Source: Eurosta solidaginis
Taxonomy: Eukaryota > Arthropoda > Insecta > Diptera > Tephritidae
Length of the DNA: 64,000 bases
NCBI RefSeq assembly: GCF_040869045.1
Contig: NC_090319.1
Span: forward strand, 64,390,779 to 64,454,778
Reading direction: 5' to 3'
This document shows, piece after piece, positions 54,541 through 64,000 of the stretch. The position numbers were made by a program, and so were the translations under genes. Under the pieces are notes generated by a model. That model worked only from the letters and a program-made list of their open reading frames with translations. It was not told where the DNA came from and made no database searches. Position 1 is the first letter of the stretch; the number at the start of each line of letters is the position of its first letter.

Positions 54541-57060
54541 ACAAAACGAAGTGAACGAAGTGAGTTAAAGATAAGTTTTCTCCCATATGGTACAAAGGAG
54601 ATTGGTCCTATCGTTCCAATTCTGGTATACATGAGTACAATTAGTCTATTCATAGGACACATAGTACAGGTCTACAAGTAGGATATGTAGCAGCACCAAC
54701 ATACACAGCCACACTCACATGATAAAATGCTTGTTCTTGTTCGTTTTTGTTTTTTTTTTTTTTGTGGATGCGATTTGGCACTGTTGTACTTCTTAGGTAC
54801 AAGAAAAGTGTAGTAGCTGCTAACGAAAACTGCGTAAAATTTTTATCGTAAAATTACAAAGAAATACCCTTATTTACTTTCAAACGAGCACTTAATTACA
54901 TCTCTCTTTAAAATCCATATGTTTTGGACAATTTTAATTAACAAATTGTGATATTTTATTACCGGGGACGATTGCTAAAGCACGACCAAAACCGTTGGGG
55001 GAGGTATTAATAGACGCGTTTTTGCCTCGCTTCCAATAATTCGAATAATTTTTCGCCTTTGGACTACTGATAACAGGATAAAGCGCATCTTTTAATTTCT
55101 TTTTCCACTTTTTTGGAAGGGTTATTGCAGTCGACCTCGGTTTCAAACTGTTTTTCGCGGAGAACTTTTGAACGGGTAGAAAAACTTAGCACCCGTGTTT
55201 GTATTCTTAATACTGGAATAACTACGCGTCCTCAGATACCCCAATCCAAGACTTTTGTATAATTTTCTATAGGCCCCATATAGGTGCACCACATTTTCAT
55301 ACTAAATTCGTTCAAAAAAATTTAACATCACAGCAACCCACATCTGATATTCCGCTCCTTTTTTGTTTCCCTGCGTCGCTTTCCACGACAGCAACCCCGG
55401 TAATTTTGACACTTCGTTTAGTGTCAAACGCATTTTCCACGCAGGTTCCACTGAGTTCTAAAATAGTTTCACACTGACCAAATTGTCAAACGGCAGTGCG
55501 TTAGAAAGAAAAAGGAATTGCTCCCTTCTCATACATATCATACTTGTAAACCTGTACTATGATAGGACACGCTCAAACAAAAGGGAACAGTTCAACAAAT
55601 ACAAAAAGACAAAACTGGCATTAGCCGCATATTCCTTTGCGACTCATCCCGGACTCAACCTAGACTAATTGCATTTTTGCTGCTATATTTTCATTCACAG
55701 GTGTAGGTATGTATGTGCATATATTCAGAAGTACCTAAATACATACATGAAGTACCTAAATAGTACATGCATATATAACTTTCGCATTTGCGAAATATTT
55801 GCTAAAATAACTCCGATTCTGTTACTCATTAACCAAGCAATAATTGTCCATGATTTATTAACAAAACAAAACGCTTTTCAGTATATTCTCGCATTCATCT
55901 ACTTACATACGTATCTGCTTATTCATATCGGTAAGAGGGCACACTAAATGGGCAAAGAGGCAAATAAACGGAAGAAATCACCGAAACTGGTTCCGTGACT
56001 AAGGAAAAGAAAGTGAAAACTATGTGGCGTGTAGAGCTGAAAGACTATGCAATCGTAATGTATTTGTCGGTATTTTTTTTTTGTTGTTGTTGTTATTTCT
56101 TTGATTTGCTGCTTGTTTTTTGTAGTTCGAATTTGTAGGCACCGTATGCCATTATTGTTTTTATTACAACCAATATTATTGCTGTTGGATTGTTGTGCAT
56201 GGTTTTTGTTTTTTATCGTGATCGTTTATGAGGTTTTTGTTCAAATTTTTTGTTTTACAAAAAAAAAATTGTGGAATGCTGATGCACTTACATTGTTGTG
56301 TTTTCTTGTGAAGTCTGAATTTGGGTTCAATCTAGAGCTTATAGGGATGTATTAACTATGATTGAGCAACACCAAAGACCCCATCAGAGTTGGGTATCAC
56401 TTGTCCAAACCTTTTGAAGTCAAAGAAGGCTTCATAAAAGGCATCTCCTTATCGTGCGACTTCTTTAATTCGAAAATTCCAGCAGTAGAATTATTTTTGG
56501 CGTATTATAATCATATCGATTGGCCTTAAAAACCGCGCCGTCTGTGCTACCTTCCGTGGCTGGATAAAATGAGAAAAAGTTGAGTGACTTATTATTGTTG
56601 ATTTTCCGACAGCGTGAATAAATGATGTATATTGGAATGATTTTCCAGCATCCCTTATCAAATTTGGTTTCGAGACAAACCGATTTCGGCGTTGTGCCAA
56701 CATCAGTGTCCATTTTCGTTCTGATCTGTTGTTGTCGTTTGTCTTGTATTTATAGTTCCTCGGTACACGAGCAAATATTGTCAAAATGGATGTTTGTGTA
56801 TATTTATATGTATGTGCTGTGTGTTCGTTCAGAACCGAGGGTGATTTTTCTATCGCTTTGCGTGGCTGACTTCGGAAGGTAAAAGTCAGTAATTCTAGTC
56901 ATTTGACCTTCTTTATGGGTGTGTTGCTTTGGTGCGTTTATTGTTTTGTGTTTATTTGTTGTTGTGTGTTTGTCTGTTGTAGCTATGATTACTTTGTTTC
57001 TTGTAAACAAGTATTAAAGGCTCAAATATTGTACATTATCTAGTTAAGTCTTCTAAAATA
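54541..57060. other. Non-coding, nothing recognised
   Basis: AT-rich with T runs. A 9-bp-arm hairpin TTTGACACT-TCGTTT-AGTGTCAAA lies at 55405-55428, and a GAAGTACCTAAATA repeat at 55729-55762. Short frames on both strands (for example 54934-55146 minus) have no known motif and no splice partners. Confidence 0.5.
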
Positions 57061-57073
57061 TACCATATCTTAA

Positions 57074-57515
57074 TTACTTACTAACTTAATTGGCGCTTAA
57101 CCGTTTAAACGGTTATGGCCGTCCAACAAGGCGCGCAATCCGCTTCTTTGCTCTGCCAACTGACGCCAATTGGTCCCACCAAGGGAGTTTAAATCATTTT
57201 CCACCCGGTCCGGTGGTGGCCGCCCTCTACCTCTGCTTCCATAGACGGGTTCCGATAGAAACACTTTCTTGGCCGGAGCGTCAACTTTCATTCGCATAAC
57301 ATGACCTAGCCAGCGTAACTTCTGCGTTTTAATTCGCTGGACTATGTTGATGTCTGTGTAAAGCTCGTACAGCTCATCATTAAATCTTCTTCGGTACTCG
57401 CCAACGCGTACAGGTCCATAAATCTTTCGAAGAACTCTTCTCTCGAACACTCCCAGAGCCGCTTCATCTGATATTGTCATGGTCCATGCTTCTGCACCAT
57501 ATAGCAGAAGCATGA
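57074..57515 (-). mobile_element. 5'-truncated LINE copy with 13-bp TSD
   Basis: TACCATATCTTAA flanks both sides (57061-57073 and 57516-57528). The 3' end, read on the minus strand, matches the 15253-16064 insertion, including the GTTAGTAAGTAA-type tail. The 5' junction carries an inverted 11-bp copy (CATGCTTCTGC / GCAGAAGCATG, 57485-57514). Confidence 0.92.
57097..57505 (-). pseudogene. LINE RT C-terminus, same family as 15389-15949
   Basis: LLLYGAEAWTMTISDEAALG, VFERRVLRKIYGPVRVG, RLRWLGHVMRM-type and GSRGRGRPP follow the 15.4 kb copy closely, then DGHNRLNG at the end. Only the terminal third of RT was copied. Confidence 0.88.
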
Positions 57516-57528
57516 TACCATATCTTAA

Positions 57529-59585
57529 AATATTGTAAAAAATGTAGCCCAATATAATAGTTTTTAAATAATTAACTATTACCCGGTGCGTTGCAGCCAC
57601 AGATAAACATATTTCAGAAACCAGACTTTCTATTTTATTTAGTTATAGCCCGTGGCTTAATGCTATCGTACTTTTTTTTCTCCCACTTCCTCTCTTTCTA
57701 CCTTTTCCTCCTTTTTATTTGTACCCCCTTCTCTAAACTTCCCTCTTTCCCTACGTCCTCTCATCAACCTCCCGCTGCCTTTTTTTCTATACTTCTATGC
57801 TTTCTATGCTTATAGAAGTACACAATTTCGAGCAAATCGCGTCATACATATTTTGGAGTAGGTCGGTCCACTTTCCGAATGGAAACTTAGGTTAACTATG
57901 ATTCGAGTCAAAAATTCCAGAAAATAGTAAAAAACATTAAAAAAGAAATAGCGATCATAGAACACAAGGTCAAGAATATCTCTTATATATTTTGGTTCCA
58001 GTTGGGGGCGGTTAAGGAGTAAAATATAAGAGTAAAAATAAAGATCTGTCTATAGAAAAATATTTTTGCGCGATTTACCTCCGAGGAGATTAAAGTCGAG
58101 CTTCTCTTCCAATTTGCCTACTCCTTTTAATTTTGCTTTTAAATTGGCTGATCGGAATCTACATCCTTTACACCTTTACGAAATACACTCAGAGTCTTTG
58201 TCAAATCATATATGAACACATTTAACATTCCAGGCCATACAACCCCAGATCTACATATATCCGGAAAAGTAGCATCAACACCGATAACACTCTCCAAAAC
58301 CTTCGGGGAATGTGTTCATCGTTCATACAACAAAAACAGCAGAAATTTATATATGATATCGTCTACTATAACTCTGCAGCTAGTTTCCTTAGTTTCGTAC
58401 TAGCGCAGAGTTATTAATATAAGAAATGGTAATAGCTCTAGTTTTGTCCCCTCGCAGTGCTTTCAATTGACGCCTTTACCATTGTGATCTCCCACGAAAT
58501 TGCATTTTCTTTTTTTGCAGACCTTTCGAAAGCATTCTTAACTGGTTTAGTCGTAGGTGGTTCTAAAAAAGTTTGTGCCTTCGCTTAATTAATTTAAATT
58601 CATATAGCTCTGTTTGAAAATTTTTTAGAAGTGTTACTTGGCAATCCTACAAACATATTAACAGTTGGCAACCACTAAAGAGATACTACCGTTTTGTCCA
58701 CGAAGCGAGTTTTATTCGAGTCGTCAGAGAAGCAAGATATACGAACATGCAGAATTATCGAATTAAATATTAAATTCATGTATACTCAAAGAAGATATTG
58801 CGTTATTATATTTCCAACCATTTGACTTTCAATTAAATGTCATTTGCCTTCCATGCCGTCCATTGACAGAATGATATTTGGTATTTTATCTAAATCTGAT
58901 TACAGTTTCCTTATCAAAACGCAAATAAGTCTAAGGGGTCATTAGGAATAATGAAAAATATTGCGGTTTGTTCTTTGGCCCTCTTTTCTGTGCTAAATTT
59001 TGATTAGTTCACCAAATGCAAATTTTGTTCTTAAAGCCTCTTTGAAGCGGTCTTTAACCTGTGAATGAATGAGATTGTCATGTTTGTTCTGTTTTGAGAA
59101 GTGGATTAGGTAAGTATTTTTTTCTGAGTGCAAAAAGGAGAAATTGATAATGAGACCTGATGTTATGATCAATCACAGCACCGTAGGTCTTGCAAGTAAT
59201 CTAGGCCAAGCAGCTCGACAGCATTGACCTCTCAAATAAATCAATTATCAAACAAGCTGTCTGTTTTTGAGAGTCTGATACGCTGGTTGGTTACTGGGCT
59301 GCCGGTATACGAGCCCAAGTAACACACGAGAATGTAAAGTTAAAATCAGTTTAGCTCTTCACACTGATTATTTTAAAAGTAGCTGTAGACATAGCTAAAG
59401 TCGTTAACTGGTGCTAATTGACAAAATAAAGGGCTATCACATGGTTCCTCCCTTGGTCCTCCCAACGTAGTAGGATAATTAGTGTATTCGATACTCAAAT
59501 ATCATACTTTCTGCGTTTTTTTGTTTTCAAATTTATTTGTAGTAGAGAACCCGACCTTAATTTGCAGTTTTTGTTAAGTTATTCC
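57529..59585. other. Mostly unassigned sequence with a possible RT trace
   Basis: 57660-57790 is pyrimidine-rich. At 58212-58310 the plus strand reads NIPGHTTPDLHISGKVASTP, which may be the region after the RT core of a Jockey-type LINE, but no second block confirms it. Otherwise nothing. Confidence 0.35.
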
Positions 59586-59589
59586 AATT

Positions 59590-59800
59590 GGTTCTTTGGA
59601 CTGTTCGAGAAAAAAGTCCTGTCGACGATTTATGGTCATACCAACCGCTACGTCATGTTATGTCAATGCACGAAAAGGAAAGTATTCCTATCGACACCCA
59701 TATTTGGAAACAGCTGAAAGGGGAGACGTCTGCCAAGAAGACTTGGCATCTCTTTGTGTTCGTAATTGGTATCAGCTATGTTTTGAAATAGGGATAGTTA
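59590..59800 (+). pseudogene. Possible strongly diverged LINE remnant
   Basis: TTCGAGAAAAAAGTCCTGTC and GATTTATGGTC resemble the VFERKVLRKIYG-coding stretch of the 15.4 kb LINE, and HVMSMHEKE follows where HVMRM would be expected. Confidence 0.4.
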
Positions 59801-60079
59801 GCCTGATATTTTGCGCATCTTCAAAATCTTCTAGACGTTTACGCGCCAATTGATTGTGACGACAACATTTCCTCATCTTTCTCCTTTCAATCCAAAAAAA
59901 GCCACCAACATAATGGCGCACAGTCGTAGTTTATGGCTCTAAATTAAGTCGAGCTTTTTGGAAATTGCAAAACTCTTTTATTTAAGTGTGAATATGCGCC
60001 AATAAAGCTAACTTTATAAAAAAAATTCCAATAAATTTATTTTATGGAAGAGTTTCAGTCCGCTGTTTACTGTGTTGAT

Positions 60080-60880
60080 CCAGAAATAAGTAGATCCTAC
60101 AGTGAAGAAAGCAGCAGAAATGCTGGACGAATCGTGCTTAAGCTGCAGTCGCGTCAATATATATATTGATAGTCAGGCTGCGATTAAGGCAATAACCTCA
60201 CACAGTACTTCATCGAGAAGAGCTTTGGAATGAAAAGAAGCTTTGGAAAAACTTCGCTCCATACGTCTTTACCCAGGTTTCCGGTTATAAAGGGATAGCA
60301 GGTAACGAAAAGGCCGATGAGTTGGCAAAGGAGGGTACAACACTCGCTGAGTCGACGCTAGAGATCCCAATCCGTTTAGGAGAAATCAAAAGGAGACAGG
60401 AGTTGCATATGATCCATCAAACAGGAAAGGCGTTGACAAAAGCGCGAGGCCGCAAAATTTCTAAGATCATGTGCAAAGCAAAAGTGGCTCATATCTCTGA
60501 AGAGAGAAAACTTATACGCATACTGACTGGACACTGCCTTCTGGCGTCACATGCTTATAAGTTAGGCCTTGTCAATAACAGCAACTGTAGGAAGTGTGAG
60601 CTGCAGTAAGAAACGGTTGAGCACGTTCTGTGTTCGTGTACTGCTCTCGCCAGATGAAGGCTGCAGCTATTAGAGGCAGCAGAATTGCCAGATATCGAGG
60701 CAGCAATTAAGCTGGATCCTAGAAGTTTGCTAGTATTTGCCAAGAGGACGGAGTTATTCTATAACATATATCCTGGCACCTGATTATGGCTCTTCCGTTT
60801 GCTCGTCAAACAAATTCTGGTAAAACCATGGACACATTCAGTCAATGTCAGGTCTTTATTGTTCGACCTAAACTAACTCA
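60080..60880 (+). pseudogene. LINE RNase H and 3' end
   Basis: YIDSQAAIKAITSHS, then GNEKADELAKEGTTLAES (60303-60355), IPIRLGEIKRRQE, RILTGHCLLASHAYKLG, CRKCELQ, a stop at 60607, ETVEHVLCSCTAL and RSLLVFAKRTELFY. This is the best-preserved C-terminus of the RNase H-bearing LINE group in the window, including the CxxC...HxxxxC finger. The RT part is absent. Confidence 0.85.
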
Positions 60881-63390
60881 CGGTTATCGTACGATGATCA
60901 AATATTCGGAGGCTAAAAAGAACGAACGATTTTAAAAAAATCACATCCAGTTCAAGTTCTTGTACTCATAGCGATTAATTAAGGTACTTCCCGTAGGTTT
61001 CGGGAAATGTTACAGAACTAACCCAACAAGGGGAACAAATTATATGACCACCATGAATATGGAGCAAATGACTGGAAGACGAAAAAGGAGAGCGGAAGAG
61101 CGGAGGAAGAAGAGTATGAGATAAAAACTTCTTAAAATGCATGCAGATATACCAAAGTTATTGTGGAACAACGTCTGCACGTATTGCCTCAGTGAAATAA
61201 ACCTGCAGGTTCGTTGCTTAAGTCTTTTGTAATGAAGTGAAAAGCTAAATGGTAGTTGTTGACGTTTTGAAACATTTGGCCTTGAAACTGCTTCTGCTAT
61301 TGGGTAAGGAATATTTTTTGACAAATAAAGACTATTAGCTCCAATATTTTATTTATTTAGTAGCTCAAAAATATTGAAAACGACTAGACCGGGCGCTTAA
61401 ACGCACTCAAAAGTATATGCGAGTGTGACTGAAATGTGGGTGTAAAGCGAAATATGTAAATTTTGCCTTTTATTAACTTTCGAGGTTTCTTTAGTAATAA
61501 AAAATTATGTAAGCCAAGTGTTACGCCTGAGTCAACAATTTGTGGCCCTGTTGCATTTAAGGCAGTTAGTAAGAGTAGGAGTGAAGCAAACAAATACGAA
61601 AAGTAAATATGTCTGGAGAAGCTACTTACCAACACATATGAATAGTAAATTTGTTGTGACAAAGCGCATTTAGTCTGAAGCTTCAGCTGGTTTTTAAAAG
61701 ATGCCGTTTTGTGCAATTTTAACAGTTGTTTGGCGCTCCTACAAGTTGTTCAACTTTTTTGATGGTATATTTTTTTTTTTTTTTTGTTTTTTTTTTTAAT
61801 ATTTTCGCTGTTACTCAATAGTAAATGGAGTTAGAGTATTAAGCGATAAATGAAAATGTTGTTTTGCAGGAAGAGATTTGTGAGATGATTGCACTTTTTT
61901 TTTGCTTTGAAAAGCCACAACACTAAATTAGCCAGCTGTTGTTGGGTCTTCCAAGCAGCAAGTTTTTTTTTTTTTTTTTGCAAACCATCTGACCAATAAA
62001 GCAAAATTCAATGTGGTAGTTTTAGAAAAAAGCTTAACTGCTTAGTTGGTAGTTTGTTGATTTCTTAAGCCGGTCATGTGCATATGTGTGTGTAATGAAT
62101 CTACGAGCTCTTCATTTTGGCCTTCATTGGATGCGCTTTTGAGTCAATTTGTTTGTTGTTGACAATGAAAATGAAAGTGATTTGCTGCTAAATTTAACTT
62201 GGTTGATTATTTTAAGCACTTAAACTCTGATTTCTATTATTTGTGTTTTTTTCGAATTTGGTATAATTTATAACGAGCTTGTTTGCTTAATAATTTTGCA
62301 GCTTTTTTGTTTGTTCACTTATTATACTTTGTTTATTTATTTGATGCAATAATTTATGGAGCAACCAATGTTGTTGCTATTTTCGTTGCAATGAGCCAAT
62401 TTAAAAGTCAAATAAACTTTTAAGTTTATTATAATTTCGCGCTTAGTTTTTAGTTTTACTTGTTGTTGTAAAAACTCAAACAAAAAAAATCATAAAAAAT
62501 TTAACGCACTTGTATAAGCAACTATTATTTTCACCAGCTTTATATTACCATAAAGCAAGAATAATAATCACAACAACTAAAATTCCTTTTTTTTTTAACT
62601 ACAACGTCAACAACTTTTATAATTTGGCCGCATATTTGACGTTATATTTTTTGTTGTTGTAAATTCCAAGATATATTTTACCATTCAAATAAACAAACAC
62701 TATGCAGTTTATCGAAATTAAAATTTTTTTATTTGCATACACAATCTAAAAAACAAAATATTAAACGTGCTGTATCTCTTTTAAATATTTATCTTTAATT
62801 TTTTTTAGAAATTTTTTGTTTCAATTTCATATTCAGCGCACCATACTCGAACCCCTTCCGTTGTCGCCTGTTGCACATTACCAACTGAATTTTACGGCAA
62901 AATTATTTTGAATTTTGTCGTTGCCGCTTTGTTGGTTGCGATCTATGTATTCACTGTTGTTATTGTATAAGCTCAGCTTGCGCATGTGCACATGTGACGC
63001 TGACTTATGGCGTTAAGCTTTTGCGCAGGCGCAATGGTTAGCTTCGCCTTTTTGCTGTTTCCAACTGTTTATAAGCTTCGAAATAACTGCTAACGCCACC
63101 ATTCGGTTATTTATTGTTTCTGGTAAAAATTTGACTGCGTTTATGACTTTAAATTGGGTTTTATGCTTTTACAGCTTACAGTGAAGCATTATTCGTTAAA
63201 CTTAGGGTCACGAAGTGTTCGAGAAATCAATCAAATGCATTTCTCGTTTTACGCGAATTTTGGCATTCTTGTATTTACAGATTTTCCACACTTCCATCTC
63301 TTATTCGTTCCTCGCATTCTTTTCCACCATCTCTCACCCAGTCTCCTTTTCCATCACCTTTTTTCCACCATTATCACTTACATATCTGCT
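60881..63390. other. AT-rich non-coding sequence
   Basis: T runs at 61768-61796, 61896-61905 and 61961-61980. No frame with motif or splice logic, no RNA gene. Confidence 0.5.
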
Positions 63391-63394
63391 TTCG

Positions 63395-63950
63395 CTCTAC
63401 CCTCTCTCATTGCCAATAACACTACTACCATCATTCCAGTACCAATACCATTCTCAGAACTTCCGCCACTACCTCTACAATCTTCTCTTACAAGTATTGC
63501 TATTACTACCACTACCATTATCACAACACTAACACTACCACCACCACTGCCCCTACCATACTCACTGTCTCTACCACGACCTATACTATCCCCACTAACT
63601 ACTATTACTGCTACTACCACTACTGTTTCCACCGCTACTGCTAAAACCACCATCACCACCACACACATTGTCACTACCTCTACCACAACCACCGCCACTA
63701 TGACTGCCTTTACCTTTCACCGCTACCCTTGCCACTACCAGTTCCACTACCACTATCACTACAACTTCTACTACCACTGTGACTGCCACTACCATTACTA
63801 CCGCCACTACCACAACTACTACCACTACCTCTACCTCTACCATTAGCACAACGCAACCACTACCGTTGCCCCCGCCATTGCTACCAGCATTACCACTGCC
63901 GGTAGCGTTTCCACTATCACTACCTTACCACTACCAGAGCCACTATCACC
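63395..63950. repeat. ACC/ACT trinucleotide-rich tract
   Basis: CTACCACTA, ACCACC and ACTACTACC words dominate for about 550 bp. Long frames on both strands here are side effects of the low complexity (Thr/Pro/His on one strand, Val/Gly on the other). Confidence 0.75.
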
Positions 63951-64000
63951 ACAATAGAAAAGCGGTGAAAGAAAGCGGTGAAAAATATGCGCATATTCTA

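Noticed and set aside
54934..55146. 70-codon basic minus-strand frame
   Set aside because: No motif, no splice partner and no compositional difference from the surrounding non-coding sequence.
61384..61716. 110-codon minus-strand frame with hydrophobic middle
   Set aside because: Hydrophobicity comes from AT-rich codons; no signal-peptide layout, no homology I recognise.
63154..63849. Long open frames on both strands at the right edge
   Set aside because: They arise from ACC/ACT trinucleotide repeats; composition is Thr/Pro/His/Tyr on one strand and Val/Gly on the other, with no domain or splice support.

Overview
The window looks like dipteran nuclear DNA, most likely from a tephritid fruit fly (Bactrocera/Zeugodacus/Ceratitis type). 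The evidence is AT-rich, intron-rich, non-operonic sequence, a clip-domain serine protease gene of insect type, and insect transposon families: piggyBac, Copia with half-tRNA priming, an env-bearing errantivirus, Helitron, and RNase H-bearing LINEs. The family assignment is inference from protein motifs and from remembered repeat families; no database search was possible. There is no sign of bacterial or viral genome organisation.

Host genes are sparse. Two are convincing, both on the minus strand. (1) The 5' part of a clip-domain serine protease gene (about 32.57 to 30.75 kb) has a signal-peptide exon, a long acidic/Ser-Thr-rich/clip/protease-start exon, and a third exon ending at a good donor. 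The exons for the catalytic Asp and Ser are not in the window. If the gene is intact, its next intron runs for about 30 kb to the left edge and is filled with transposons. (2) An intronless secreted serine-protease homologue (12.7 to 13.5 kb) has lost the catalytic His and so is probably a non-enzymatic SPH. Immediately upstream lies a roughly 294-bp tandem repeat whose third copy was separated by a retrotransposon.

Layout: 0-3.4 kb, dispersed repeats and a MITE; 3.4-8.3 kb, two piggyBac elements in opposite orientation; 8.6-12 kb, a decayed LINE with a SINE-like insertion carrying a perfect 16-bp TSD; 12.4-18.1 kb, SPH gene, upstream repeat array and a gypsy relic that itself contains a LINE insertion; 18.1-24 kb, dispersed repeats and a Helitron with tandemly repeated 5' ends; 24.2-28.8 kb, a recent Copia element with seemingly identical LTRs; 28.9-30.5 kb, a hAT-like relic; 30.7-32.6 kb, clip protease; 32.6-44.2 kb, MITEs, a PIF/Harbinger-like non-coding element, a Jockey LINE and several fragments of RNase H-bearing LINEs; 44.2-50 kb, a TATCG/CGATA-rich array split by an errantivirus relic (gag-pol-env with a large pol deletion); 50.4-51.1 kb, LINE and SINE fragments; 52.4-54.5 kb, a DNA transposon with perfect 35-bp terminal inverted repeats and a conserved protein I cannot assign to a superfamily; 54.5-64 kb, mostly non-coding with LINE fragments and a trinucleotide-rich tract.

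The best candidate for something under-described is the 52.4-54.5 kb transposon. Other points of interest are the Copia gag start codon lying inside its primer-binding site, the Helitron tandem, the split TATCG array, and the protease gene whose intron has become a transposon reservoir.
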